Below are positions 8,677-17,321 of a stretch of DNA of 64,000 bases, in pieces. The stretch is from Piscinibacter caeni (GTDB taxonomy: Bacteria > Pseudomonadota > Gammaproteobacteria > Burkholderiales > Burkholderiaceae_C): the NCBI GenBank assembly GCA_003265685.1, contig QJOU01000014.1, forward strand, positions 1-64,000. The letters run 5' to 3'. The position numbers and the translations under genes are program-made. Numbering within the stretch: the first letter of the stretch is position 1; each line of letters opens with the position of its first letter. The notes below the pieces were generated by a model. It made no database searches and was not told the DNA's origin. It saw nothing but the letters and a program-made list of their open reading frames with translations.

Positions 8677-9435
8677 ATGGACGACGACCAGCTGCTGCGC
8701 TACTCGCGCCACATCCTGCTCGACGAGCTGGGCATCGAAGGCCAGCGCAGGCTGCTGGCCGCGCACGCGCTGGTGATCGGTGCCGGCGGCCTCGGCTCGC
8801 CGGTGGCGCTGTACCTCGGCACGGCCGGCGTCGGCACGATCACGCTGGTCGACCACGACACGGTGGACCTCACCAACCTGCAGCGCCAGATCGCCCACAC
8901 GCTGGCGCGTGTCGGCCAGCCCAAGGTCGAGTCGGCGGCGCAGGCCATCGCGGCGATCAACCCGGACGTGCGCGTGGTGGCGCTGCGCGAGCGTGCCGAC
9001 GCCGCACGCCTGGCCACGCTGGTGGCCGCGGCCGACGTGGTGCTCGACTGCAGCGACAACTTCGCCACCCGCCAGGCCGTCAATGCGGCCTGCGTGGCCC
9101 ACGGCAAGCCGCTAGTGGCCGGCGCGGCGATCGGCTTCGACGGCCAGATCTCGGTCTACGACACGCGCGACGCGGCCCACCCGTGTTACGCCTGCCTGTT
9201 CCCGCCCGAGGCCACCTACGAGGAGGTGCGCTGCTCGACCATGGGCGTGTTCGCGCCGCTGGTCGGCATCATCGGCACGATGCAGGCGGCCGAGGCGCTC
9301 AAGCTGCTGGCCGGCATCGGCAGCTCGCTGGCCGGCCGGCTGCAGATGCTGGACGCGCGCACGATGGAGTGGCACGAGATCCGGCTCGGCCGCCAGGCGG
9401 CCTGCCCGGTCTGCGCCGCCCGGCCGCAGCGTTAA
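8677..9435 (+). CDS. moeB: E1-like sulfur-carrier adenylyltransferase (MoeB/ThiF family)
   Basis: A 252-residue cytoplasmic enzyme that adenylates the C-terminus of a ubiquitin-like sulfur carrier (MoaD or ThiS) for molybdopterin or thiazole synthesis. The nucleotide-binding loop is IGAGGLGSP (about residues 34-42), with the conserved arginine in TNLQRQI and the aspartate in VDHDTVDLTN. Two cysteine pairs for structural zinc are present: CYAC and CPVC near the C-terminus. There is no rhodanese extension, so it is the short form. MoeB and ThiF cannot be separated reliably by sequence, and neither moaD nor thiS is nearby. Start at the ATG at 8677. Confidence 0.87.
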   Translation: MDDDQLLRYSRHILLDELGIEGQRRLLAAHALVIGAGGLGSPVALYLGTAGVGTITLVDHDTVDLTNLQRQIAHTLARVGQPKVESAAQAIAAINPDVRVVALRERADAARLATLVAAADVVLDCSDNFATRQAVNAACVAHGKPLVAGAAIGFDGQISVYDTRDAAHPCYACLFPPEATYEEVRCSTMGVFAPLVGIIGTMQAAEALKLLAGIGSSLAGRLQMLDARTMEWHEIRLGRQAACPVCAARPQR

Positions 9436-9445
9436 GCTGCGCGCC

Positions 9446-10354
9446 ATGGACAAGAAACTCGACCTCACCGCCCGCAACTTCCCGACGGCCGAGGAGGAAG
9501 CGGTCGTCGAGGCGGAAGCGCTGCCGGCCTCGCGCTACGCCGGGCCGGAGAGCGCCTACCGGCTCGCCTTCACCGACAACGATTTCCTGCTGCGCGAGGA
9601 GCTGCGCCCGGTGCGCATGCAGCTCGAGCTGCTCAAGCCGGAGATGGTGCAGCACGAGCACGGCGTGACCTCGACCATCGTGATCTTCGGCAGCGCGCGC
9701 ATCCAGCCGCCGGACGTGGCCCAGGCGCGCCTGGACGCGGCGCGCCGTGACGGCGATGCCGCGGCGATCGCGCGCGCGCAGGCGCTGCTCGACATGTCGC
9801 GCTACTACGACGAGGCGCGCCGCTTCGCCGCCATCGTCACGCACAAGTCGAAGGAACTGGAGACACCGGTCTACGTGGTCACCGGCGGCGGCCCCGGCAT
9901 CATGGAGGCGGGCAACCGCGGCGCCTTCGAGGTGGGCGGCAAGAGCATCGGGCTGAACATCGTGCTGCCGCACGAGCAGGAACCGAACCCGTACATCACG
10001 CCGGAGCTGTGTTTCCAGTTCCACTACTTCGCGCTGCGCAAGATGCACTTCGTGATGCGCTCGATCGCGCTGGTGTGCTTCCCGGGCGGCTTCGGCACGC
10101 TCGACGAGCTGTTCGAGACGCTCACGCTGACGCAAACCGGCAAGTCGCGGCGCCGCCCGATCCTGCTGTTCGGCCGCGAGTTCTGGACCAGGCTGATCAA
10201 CTTCGAGTGGCTGATCGAGACCGGCATGATCGGCCCGGGCGACGTGAACCTGTTCCGCTTCGTCGAGACCGCCGAGGAGGCCTGGGGCGTGCTCGCCGCC
10301 GAGTACGGCTTCGACGCCCCCGACACCACCACCGGCGAATTCGCCGACGACTGA
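9446..10354 (+). CDS. LOG-family protein (putative nucleotide 5'-monophosphate phosphoribohydrolase)
   Basis: A 302-residue cytoplasmic Rossmann-fold protein of the LOG/lysine decarboxylase-like family, whose studied members split nucleotide monophosphates into base and ribose 5-phosphate. Signature motifs are GSAR near residue 79, VTGGGPGIMEAGNRGA, and PGGFGTLDELFETLTLTQT, the PGGxGTxxE motif. It is longer than the about 190-residue plant-type LOG because of an N-terminal extension of about 70 residues (from MDKKLDLTARNFPTAEEEA), a larger-subfamily trait. The gene begins 10 nt after moeB and its stop shares a base with the arginase start (TGATG), so it should be co-translated with arginase. 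Confidence 0.8.
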   Translation: MDKKLDLTARNFPTAEEEAVVEAEALPASRYAGPESAYRLAFTDNDFLLREELRPVRMQLELLKPEMVQHEHGVTSTIVIFGSARIQPPDVAQARLDAARRDGDAAAIARAQALLDMSRYYDEARRFAAIVTHKSKELETPVYVVTGGGPGIMEAGNRGAFEVGGKSIGLNIVLPHEQEPNPYITPELCFQFHYFALRKMHFVMRSIALVCFPGGFGTLDELFETLTLTQTGKSRRRPILLFGREFWTRLINFEWLIETGMIGPGDVNLFRFVETAEEAWGVLAAEYGFDAPDTTTGEFADD

Positions 10355-11274
10355 TGAACACGCGAGTCAGCCTGATCGGCGCGCCGACCGACATCGGCGC
10401 CGGCAGCCGCGGCGCCAGCATGGGGCCGGAGGCGCTGCGCGTGGCGCAGATCCTGCCCGTGCTGCAGGGCCACGGCCTGGAGGTGGTCGACCGCGGCAAC
10501 CTGGCCGGCCCGGCCAACCCCTGGCTGCCGCCGGTGGACGGCTACCGCCACCTCGACGAGGTGGTGGCCTGGAACCGCGCGGTGCACGAGGCGGTGCACG
10601 CCGAACTGGCGCTCGGCCGGCTGCCCATCCTGATGGGCGGCGACCATTGCCTGGGCATCGGCTCCATCAGCGCGGTGGCGCGCCACTGCCGCGAGACCGG
10701 CAAGCGCCTGCGCGTGCTCTGGCTCGACGCGCATGCCGACTTCAACACCAACCGGCTGACCCCGAGCGGCAACATCCACGGCATGCCGGTGGCCTGCCTG
10801 TGCGGCCACGGGCCGCAGGCGCTGATCGAGATCGGCGGCCAGGTGCCGGCCATCCAGCCGAAGTGGATCCGCCAGATCGGCATCCGCAGCGTCGACCCGG
10901 GCGAGAAGCGCTTCGTGCACGAGGCCGGGCTCGAGGTGTTCGACATGCGCTACATCGACGAGATGGGCATGCGCCACACGATGGAGCTGGCGCTCGCCAC
11001 GCTCGACGCGAACACGCACCTGCATGTCAGCTTCGACGTCGACTTCCTCGACCCCGAGATCGCACCCGGCGTCGGCACCACCATCCCCGGCGGGCCGACC
11101 TACCGCGAGGCGCAGCTGTGCATGGAGATGATCGCCGACACCGGCCGGCTCGCCTCGCTCGACGTGATGGAGCTGAACCCGGCGCTGGACGTGCGCAACA
11201 AGACCGCCGAGCTGGCGGTGGATCTGATCGAGAGCCTGTTCGGCAAGAGCACGCTGATGCGCGAGCGGCCCTGA
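10354..11274 (+). CDS. rocF: Arginase
   Basis: A 306-residue manganese enzyme that splits arginine into ornithine and urea. Metal-binding motifs are complete and in order: GGDHCLGIGS, WLDAHADFNT and SFDVDFLDPEIAPG. The N-terminus SLIGAPTDIGAGSRGASMGPEALR and the length match bacterial arginases, rather than agmatinases or formimidoylglutamases. The ATG at 10354 overlaps the LOG gene stop by 1 nt. Ornithine made here could feed proline or polyamine synthesis; argJ at 58.6 kb handles the opposite, biosynthetic direction. The gene ends 7 nt before the convergent nuclease gene. Confidence 0.92.
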   Translation: MNTRVSLIGAPTDIGAGSRGASMGPEALRVAQILPVLQGHGLEVVDRGNLAGPANPWLPPVDGYRHLDEVVAWNRAVHEAVHAELALGRLPILMGGDHCLGIGSISAVARHCRETGKRLRVLWLDAHADFNTNRLTPSGNIHGMPVACLCGHGPQALIEIGGQVPAIQPKWIRQIGIRSVDPGEKRFVHEAGLEVFDMRYIDEMGMRHTMELALATLDANTHLHVSFDVDFLDPEIAPGVGTTIPGGPTYREAQLCMEMIADTGRLASLDVMELNPALDVRNKTAELAVDLIESLFGKSTLMRERP

Positions 11275-11281
11275 GCCGGCA

Positions 11282-11749
11282 CTACGTGCACGGCCCGTGG
11301 CGGCGCCGGAAGTCGCGCGGGTATTCGGCGTCGCGCTGTGCGAACAGGCCGCGGCGGGCAGCGCGGGCCGCCGCTTCGTCCTCGGCGTACGGCCCGGCAC
11401 GCCGCGCGAAGCGCGCATTCCAGGCCAGCCCCTGCGCCACCAGCCAGGCGCCGACATCCGCGCCGTCGAGCTGGAGCGTGCCGACGGCGCGGCCGTAGTC
11501 GTCGTGCGCGCGGGTGTGCACCTCCACGCGCCGGTGCAGCAGCCGCGCGGCCAGCGCGTCGCGCGCCTGCGGGCCGCCGGCCTGGCACCGCTCGGGCGCG
11601 TCCAGCCCGTCCAGGCGCAGCTTGAAGGGCGCGCGACCGTCGCGCCTGACCCAGACCGTGTCGCCGTCGCTCACGTGCGTCACCTCGGCCGTGAACGCCT
11701 GCGCAGCGCCCGCGGCGAGCACGAGCAGCAGGAAGACCGCCCGCCTCAC
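11282..11749 (-). CDS. Secreted staphylococcal-nuclease-like (thermonuclease) protein
   Basis: A 155-residue nuclease of the SNase family. The GTG start at 11749 overlaps the preceding stop as GTGA and opens a signal peptide ([17 protein letters not shown]), so the mature enzyme is probably periplasmic or secreted. The three catalytic residues of the fold are in place: Arg45 and Glu53 in LRLDGLDAPER and Arg87 in DDYGRAVG, with the calcium-binding aspartate in SDGDTVWV. A longer reading frame extends upstream, but those codons are a shadow of the YkvA gene. It is the last gene of a four-gene, fully overlapping operon headed by DUF429 and the DEXH helicase. Confidence 0.85.
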   Translation of the reverse strand: MRRAVFLLLVLAAGAAQAFTAEVTHVSDGDTVWVRRDGRAPFKLRLDGLDAPERCQAGGPQARDALAARLLHRRVEVHTRAHDDYGRAVGTLQLDGADVGAWLVAQGLAWNARFARRAGPYAEDEAAARAARRGLFAQRDAEYPRDFRRRHGPCT

Positions 11750-12141
11750 GCCGCCAGCACCCGCACCAGCCACCAGACGAACAGGCCGAACAGGACGGCC
11801 CACAGCAGCACGATGGCCGCGGCGCCCCACCAGAGCTTCGGCAACTGCTCGCGCGACACTTCGGCCTCCCGCAGGCGTGCCTCCCAGAGCGGCTTGGGCG
11901 TGAGCTTCACCGCCAGCGCCACGCCCAGCGGCAGCAGGATCAGATCGTCGAGCTGGCCGAGCACCGGGATGAAGTCCGGGATCAGGTCGATCGGGCTGAC
12001 CGCATAGGCCAGCACCGCCAGCGCCACCAGCTTGGCCGCGGTGGGCGTCTCGGCATGGCGCGCCAGCTTCCACAGCGCGATCAGGTAGGTCGCCAGCCGG
12101 GCGGCGTTGGCGAAGCGGAACAGGCGGGAGAGTCGCATCAT
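11746..12141 (-). CDS. YkvA family (DUF1232) membrane protein
   Basis: A 131-residue protein with the YkvA/DUF1232 core [20 protein letters not shown] followed by DDLILLPLG, and a strongly hydrophobic C-terminal helix ([23 protein letters not shown]), so it sits in the inner membrane. The family's biochemical role is not established. The start is the ATG at 12141, overlapping the helicase stop as ATGA; a second ATG at 12138 is also possible. The 3' end overlaps the nuclease start as GTGA. Such tight coupling suggests that it is made in step with the helicase and the nuclease, which is unusual for this family. Confidence 0.8.
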   Translation of the reverse strand: MMRLSRLFRFANAARLATYLIALWKLARHAETPTAAKLVALAVLAYAVSPIDLIPDFIPVLGQLDDLILLPLGVALAVKLTPKPLWEARLREAEVSREQLPKLWWGAAAIVLLWAVLFGLFVWWLVRVLAA

Positions 12142-14573
12142 GGTCGGGGGTCGTGGTCGGCCTCGGCGGTGGCATCGCGGATGATGCGCGCCAGCCGGTC
12201 GGCCAGTTTCTCGTTGCTCAGCTTCTCGCGGAAACGTTCCACCATCAGGGGCAGCGAGAACGGGCTCGGCACCTTCAGATCGACGAATTCCACCCGCTGC
12301 GCGCGCATGCGCTTCAAGGTGGCGGCGAGGCGCCGGATATCCAGCTCCTGGCTCAGCACCTCGCCCTCGGCCTGCGAGAGCAGCAGGTTGCCGGTGTCGT
12401 ACTTGCGGAACACCTCGTAGAACAGGCCGCTGGAGGCCTGCAGCTGGCGCGTCGTTTTGGGCGCGCCGGGGTAGCCGGTGAACACCAGCCCGGAAACCCG
12501 TGCGATCTCGCGGAAGCGCCGCTGCGCGAGCTCGCTCGAGTTCAGGCTCGCCAGCACGTCGGCCAGCAGTTCGCCGGTGTCGAAGGCGGTCTTGTCGATC
12601 AGCGCTGCGACGTCCACCGCCTCGGCACTGAGCAGCTCGAAGCCGTGGTCGTTGACGCTCATGCTGAAGGTGTTGGGCACGTGCCGGGCGAGCCGCCAGG
12701 CCAGCAGGCTGGCCAGCCCCAGGTGCACATGCCGGCCGGCGAAGGGATAGAGGTAGAGGTGGTGGCCCTCGCGCGAGCGGTAGCGCTCGATCAGCAACGT
12801 CGTCGGAGTCGGCAGGCGCGACAGCCGCGCCTGGGTCGAGAGCATGGGCTGCGCGGCGCGCAGCTCCGGGTCCTCGATCTCGCGGATCCAGTCGGCCTGC
12901 GCCGCCGTGGCCAGCAGTTCCAGCACCGCGTCAGCGAGTTCGGTGGACAGCGGCATCTTGCCGCCCGCCCAGCTCGGCACGATGCCGCGGCTCTTGGTCG
13001 CCTTCTTCACGTAGGCCGTCATCTCCTGCGTGCGCACGAACTCGAGCACCTTGCCGGCGAACACAAAGCAGTCGCCCGGGCGCAGGCGCGCGAGGAAGCT
13101 CTCCTCCATCGCGCCGAGCTTGCTGCCGGAGAGGTATTTCACCTGCATCGTGCCGTCGCCGACGATGGTGCCCACCTGCAGCCGGTGGCGCTTGGCCACG
13201 CCGCGGTCGGGCACACGGTAGACCCCGTCGACGAGCGCCACGCGGTGGTACTCGGGGTAGGCGCCGAGGCTCGCGCCGCCGCGTTCGACGAAGGCGAGCG
13301 CCCAGTCGAACTCGACTCGGCTCAGCGCACGGTAGGCCCAGGCCGTGCGCACCTCGTCGTAGAGCGCATCGGCCGTGAAGCCGCCGCCGAGCGCGACGCT
13401 GACGAGATGCTGCACCAGCACGTCGAGCGGCTTCTCGGGCGTCGCGCGTTTCTCGATGCGCCCGGCCTGCGCGGCGCGGCGTGCGGCGGCGGCCTCGATC
13501 AGCTCCAGCGTGTTGGTGGGCACGATGGTCACGCGGCTCGGCCGGCCGGGCGCGTGGCCGCTGCGGCCGGCGCGCTGCAGCAACCGCGCGATGCCCTTGG
13601 GCGAGCCGATCTGCAGCACGCGCTCGACCGGCAGGAAGTCCACGCCCAGGTCGAGCGAGGAGGTCGCCACCACCGCCTTCAGCCGCCCTTCCTTGAGCCC
13701 GAGCTCGACCCACTCGCGCACGTCCTTGTCAAGCGAGCCGTGGTGCAGCGCGACCAGGCCCGCCCACTCCGGCCGCTCCTGGATCAGCAGCTGGTACCAG
13801 GTTTCGGCCTGCGAGCGGGTGTTGGTGAACACCAGCGTGCTCGGGCTCGATTCGATCTCGGCGATCACCGGCTGCTGCATCTGCGCGCCCAGATGGCCGC
13901 CCCAGGAGAAGCGGCCCAGGTGGGGCGGCAGCAAGGTGTCGATCACCAGGGTCTTGTCGATGCGGCCCTGCACCCGCACCGCGTCGCGGCCACCGGTGAG
14001 CACCTGCTGCGCCTCCTCGAGGTTGCCGAGCGTGGCCGACAGGCCCCAGACGACGAGCCCGGGGTTCCAGCGTGCCAGCCGGGCCAGCGACAGCTGCACC
14101 TGCACGCCGCGCTTGTTGCCCATCAGCTCGTGCCACTCGTCGACGATCACGGTGTGCACGCTGCCAAGCTCCTGCGCCGCGTGTTCGCGCGTGAGCAGCA
14201 GCGAGAGCGATTCGGGTGTCGTCACCAGCGCCTCGGGCAGGCGCCGGTCCTGCCGCGCGCGCTCGGCCGCCGGCGTGTCGCCGCTGCGCTGGCCGACGCG
14301 CCAGCCGGGCGCGACGTCGGGCAGCGGCAGGTTCAGCGCGCGCGTGGTGTCGGCCGCGAGCGCGCGCATCGGCGTGATCCACAGCACCTGCAGCGGCGAC
14401 GCCGGCTTCGCCACCCGGCGCTGCAGCGCACCCATCCACACCGCGTAGGTCTTGCCGGCGCCGGTGGTCGCGTGCAGCAGGCCGCTGCGGCCGGCCGCCA
14501 GGTGGGCCCAGACCTCGCGCTGGAAGGGAAACGGCTGCCAGCCGCGCGATTCGAACCACTCCTGCGGCGTCAT
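12138..14573 (-). CDS. Ligase-associated DEXH-box helicase (Lhr-like)
   Basis: An 811-residue superfamily 2 DNA helicase of the Lhr-like, ligase-associated type. Motifs are in order: Walker A ATTGAGKT (about 35-42), Ia TPMRALA, DEWH (about 145-148), SAT in WGLSATLG, and motif [10 protein letters not shown]. The large C-terminal region with [19 protein letters not shown] and [12 protein letters not shown] is characteristic of Lhr-family cores. In many bacteria this helicase travels with an MBL-fold exonuclease and an ATP-dependent ligase; both are encoded 2.7-5.5 kb away on the same strand (17322-20038). The start overlaps the DUF429 stop and the stop overlaps the ykvA start, each as ATGA. A role in DNA damage response is inferred from that family context. 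Confidence 0.88.
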   Translation of the reverse strand: MTPQEWFESRGWQPFPFQREVWAHLAAGRSGLLHATTGAGKTYAVWMGALQRRVAKPASPLQVLWITPMRALAADTTRALNLPLPDVAPGWRVGQRSGDTPAAERARQDRRLPEALVTTPESLSLLLTREHAAQELGSVHTVIVDEWHELMGNKRGVQVQLSLARLARWNPGLVVWGLSATLGNLEEAQQVLTGGRDAVRVQGRIDKTLVIDTLLPPHLGRFSWGGHLGAQMQQPVIAEIESSPSTLVFTNTRSQAETWYQLLIQERPEWAGLVALHHGSLDKDVREWVELGLKEGRLKAVVATSSLDLGVDFLPVERVLQIGSPKGIARLLQRAGRSGHAPGRPSRVTIVPTNTLELIEAAAARRAAQAGRIEKRATPEKPLDVLVQHLVSVALGGGFTADALYDEVRTAWAYRALSRVEFDWALAFVERGGASLGAYPEYHRVALVDGVYRVPDRGVAKRHRLQVGTIVGDGTMQVKYLSGSKLGAMEESFLARLRPGDCFVFAGKVLEFVRTQEMTAYVKKATKSRGIVPSWAGGKMPLSTELADAVLELLATAAQADWIREIEDPELRAAQPMLSTQARLSRLPTPTTLLIERYRSREGHHLYLYPFAGRHVHLGLASLLAWRLARHVPNTFSMSVNDHGFELLSAEAVDVAALIDKTAFDTGELLADVLASLNSSELAQRRFREIARVSGLVFTGYPGAPKTTRQLQASSGLFYEVFRKYDTGNLLLSQAEGEVLSQELDIRRLAATLKRMRAQRVEFVDLKVPSPFSLPLMVERFREKLSNEKLADRLARIIRDATAEADHDPRP

Positions 14574-15397
14574 GCAGAGACGATCCACCCTTCGATCGGA
14601 TCGACGCGCTCCGGCAGCCCGTGGCGCGGCTGCGTGGCCGCCCAGCCGGCCTGCAGCAGGCACAGCACGGCGTCGAGCCGGTCGCCGCTCGCGTCGGCCA
14701 CCAGCGCGTCGCGCTGCGCATGGCTGGCGCGCAGCCGCAGGCCGAGCCGCGTACGGCCCTGCTCGAGCGCGTCGACCAGATCCTTGCGGGCGATCAGCCG
14801 CTCGGGTGTCTGCTTGGCGGCCGCGTCGTTCTTGTACGAGCGCGTGCCGATCAGCTCGCGCGCCAGCAGGCCCGGGTAGGCCTCGAGCGCGATGCGTGCC
14901 GGGTCGCCCGCGTGCAGGCCCGGCAGGTGCACGCCAGCCTCGATCAGCAGGGGCACGCCCGCGTGCATCATGAAGGCCACCGGCGGGTTGACCCACTTCA
15001 TCGACGGTGACGAACCGGCCGGCCCATCGCAGGCACGGTGCGCGAACTTGCCGCCCGGCGGCCGCGCAGCGCAGAAGGCGGCAAAGGTGTCGCGGATCGC
15101 GTCCCGGCTCAGCCCGGCGTAGTGGCGCATCAGCGGCAGCCACTCGCGTGGCCAGCCGAGCGACTCGACCAGTTCGCGCGGCAGGCCGAACGGGAAGTCG
15201 AAGCCGCCGATCCACGGGCCCGGCGTCTGCAGCCAGGCGGCAAAGCCGTCGAACGCCGCATGCTCGTCGACCCGCTCGAGCCGCACCACGCCCTGCGCCA
15301 GCGTGCCGAGCGCGACGGTGATGGGCTTGCGGCGCGTCGGCCGGCTGGTGAAGTCGACGCCGGCCAGGCGCGTGACGGAGCTCTCGGACACGGGCAT
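14570..15397 (-). CDS. DUF429 family protein (predicted RNase H-fold nuclease)
   Basis: A 275-residue protein beginning [18 protein letters not shown], where GVDFTS is the first acidic strand of the predicted RNase H-like fold of DUF429. Further conserved acidic positions occur in [13 protein letters not shown] and near the end in [18 protein letters not shown]. No function is proven for the family. The frame is open further upstream to 16231, but that part is antisense to the AsmA-like gene; the ATG at 15397 gives the expected length. It is the first gene of the helicase operon and its stop overlaps the helicase start (ATGA). A nuclease acting with the helicase is a reasonable inference. Confidence 0.72.
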   Translation of the reverse strand: MPVSESSVTRLAGVDFTSRPTRRKPITVALGTLAQGVVRLERVDEHAAFDGFAAWLQTPGPWIGGFDFPFGLPRELVESLGWPREWLPLMRHYAGLSRDAIRDTFAAFCAARPPGGKFAHRACDGPAGSSPSMKWVNPPVAFMMHAGVPLLIEAGVHLPGLHAGDPARIALEAYPGLLARELIGTRSYKNDAAAKQTPERLIARKDLVDALEQGRTRLGLRLRASHAQRDALVADASGDRLDAVLCLLQAGWAATQPRHGLPERVDPIEGWIVSA

Positions 15398-15451
15398 CGG
15401 GCAACGGTAGCACGCGGGCGAAGGGCATCCGGTGCTGGCGACAATCGGCGC

Positions 15452-16516
15452 ATGAGCCCATCCCTGCGCCGCCGCCTGCTCGCCGGCCTGGCCCTCGCGG
15501 CCGGGCTGGTGCTGCTCGTGCTGGCCGGGCTGCGCGTGGCCGGCGCGCGCCTCGAGGCGGTGCTGGAGCAGGCGCTCGGCCCGCGCGCCCAGGTCGGCCG
15601 CGTCACGCTCGGGCTGACCGGCCTGGAACTGCACGACCTGCGCATCGCCGCCGCGCCGGGCTGGCCGGCGACCGACGAGCTGCGCGCCACGCGCATCCAC
15701 CTGCGCCCGGCGCTCGCCAGCCTGTGGACCGGCCGCTGGACCATCGCCCGGCTCGAGGTCGACGGTGCCTACCTGAGCCTGCTGCGCACGCGCCAGGGCA
15801 GGCTGCGCCTGCTGCCGGCCCTGCTGGAGCGCCCCGGCGCGGCGGGCGCACCCGCGACCACGGTCGAGCTGGAGCAGGTGGTGCTGAACAGCGCCGCGAT
15901 CGACTTCATCGACGCCAGCGTGCGCCAGCCGGCCCACCGGCTGCGCCTCGAGTCGCTCGACGCGCAGATCGGCCCGCTGGTGCTGCCGGCGCTGGACGAG
16001 GCGATGAAGATCGAGCTGCAGGCGCGGGTGAAGGGCCCGCATCGGAATGGCACGCTCGCCATCGCCGGCACGCTGAACGCCGCGACGCGCGACGCGCAGC
16101 TCGAGAGCCGGGTGCACGGCGTCGACCTGCAGGCGCTGCAGCCCTACCTGCTGAAGGCGGACGAAGGCGGCGTCAAGCGCGGCACGCTGGACCTGGTGCT
16201 GGAGGCCAGCGTGCGCGGCCAGCGCCTGCACGCGCCCGGCCGGCTCACGCTGGCCGGGCTGGAGCTGGCGCCGGCCGGCGGCCTGCTCTCCACCTTCGCC
16301 GGCGTGCCGCGCCAGGCGGTGCTGGCGGCGATGGCGCGCGACGGCCGCATCGAGCTGCGCTTCACGCTCGAGGGCCGGCTCGACGACCCGGCGTTCTCGC
16401 TCGACGAGAACCTCGCCACGCGCCTGGCCGGCGGCCTGGCCGAGGCGGTGGGCGTGAGCCTGGGCGGCGTGGTCGAGGGCGTCGGCGGGATGATCAAGGG
16501 CCTGTTCGGGCGCTGA
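15452..16516 (+). CDS. AsmA-like / DUF748-type membrane-anchored protein
   Basis: A 354-residue protein with one N-terminal transmembrane helix ([19 protein letters not shown]) and a long periplasmic region of repeating beta-strands of the AsmA/DUF748 kind: paired 'LHDLRI', '[10 protein letters not shown]' and '[12 protein letters not shown]' strand motifs and a C-terminal segment on basis '[13 protein letters not shown]'. Relatives act in envelope assembly or lipid transport between membranes, but this one is shorter than AsmA or YdbH. The ATG at 15452 faces away from the DUF429 start, 54 nt apart. Its stop abuts the convergent lipoprotein stop with no spacer. Family assignment is by pattern only; substrate unknown. 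Confidence 0.7.
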   Translation: MSPSLRRRLLAGLALAAGLVLLVLAGLRVAGARLEAVLEQALGPRAQVGRVTLGLTGLELHDLRIAAAPGWPATDELRATRIHLRPALASLWTGRWTIARLEVDGAYLSLLRTRQGRLRLLPALLERPGAAGAPATTVELEQVVLNSAAIDFIDASVRQPAHRLRLESLDAQIGPLVLPALDEAMKIELQARVKGPHRNGTLAIAGTLNAATRDAQLESRVHGVDLQALQPYLLKADEGGVKRGTLDLVLEASVRGQRLHAPGRLTLAGLELAPAGGLLSTFAGVPRQAVLAAMARDGRIELRFTLEGRLDDPAFSLDENLATRLAGGLAEAVGVSLGGVVEGVGGMIKGLFGR

Positions 16517-17260
16517 TCAGTTGCCGATGCCCACCGGCCGGATCACCAGCTTGCCGTAGTCGGTGTTGTAGTCGTCGGTGATCTCGATCGCCGCCGGCAC
16601 CGAGGTGCCCGAGTCGCTGGGCGTGAAGTTCAGCGTCAACGTGCAGGTGGCGTCGGCCGCCAGCGTGGCGGCGCAGTTGTTCGTGAAGCTCCAGTCGGTG
16701 TCGCTGCTGCCCGGGCCGGTGATGGCGAGCGTGTCGGTCGCGTTGCCGACGTTCCTGACCGTGTAGGTGCGGCTGGCCGTGTTGCCCACCGACGCGGTGA
16801 AGGTCGTGCTGGTGTCGCCGGTGAGGACCAGCACGCCCTGCGCCGGGCTCGGGGTGGTGACGCCGGTGCCGGACAGGCCGACCACGAGCGTGCCCTGCTC
16901 GGCGTTGCTCGCCACGCTCAGCGTGCCGGCCATCGTGCCGGCGGCGGTGGGCTGGAAGTACACCGAGATCAGGCAGGACTCGCCCTCCTCCAGCGAGGAC
17001 GGGCAGGTCTCGCTCATCGTCACCGAGGTGCCGCTCACGCTGATGACGATGTCCTTCAGCGTCTCCACCGAGGTGAAGCCGGCATCGCTGTTGCGCAGCG
17101 CGAAGTCGAGCTGCTTGCGCGGGCCGGTGATCAGCGTGTTGCCGAAATCGCTCCTCTTGGCGCTCAGCGCCTCCAGCACCGGCTTGGGCTTGTCCGGCTC
17201 GGTGCCCATGCAGCCACTCAAGCTGGCCGCCAGCAGCAGCCACGTCCAGATCCTGTTCAT
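16517..17260 (-). CDS. Lipoprotein with two choice-of-anchor/ASH-like beta domains
   Basis: A 247-residue lipoprotein. The ATG at 17260 is preceded by GGAGG with 5-nt spacing, which favours it over the in-frame GTG at 17266. The signal peptide ends in the lipobox LSGCMG, so Cys18 is the likely lipidation site. The mature part has two immunoglobulin-like repeats of the ASPM/SPD-2/Hydin or choice-of-anchor D kind: one with SCLISVYFQPTAAGTMAGTL and one with TCTLTLNFTPSDSGTSVPAA. The CxxxxxFxP pattern is typical of these domains. It is rich in Ser/Thr/Asn and looks less GC-biased than its neighbours. It sits between the two halves of the repair island. No function is known. Confidence 0.75.
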   Translation of the reverse strand: MNRIWTWLLLAASLSGCMGTEPDKPKPVLEALSAKRSDFGNTLITGPRKQLDFALRNSDAGFTSVETLKDIVISVSGTSVTMSETCPSSLEEGESCLISVYFQPTAAGTMAGTLSVASNAEQGTLVVGLSGTGVTTPSPAQGVLVLTGDTSTTFTASVGNTASRTYTVRNVGNATDTLAITGPGSSDTDWSFTNNCAATLAADATCTLTLNFTPSDSGTSVPAAIEITDDYNTDYGKLVIRPVGIGN

Positions 17261-17321
17261 CGTCACCTCCGGGTCGAGGCGCGATTCTGCCCCCGCCGGC
17301 GTGACGCTTCGTGTCGCTTCG

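Noticed and set aside
11282-12175. 297-residue version of the SNase gene
   Set aside because: The upstream part is out-of-frame translation of ykvA; the GTG at 11749 begins a proper signal peptide.
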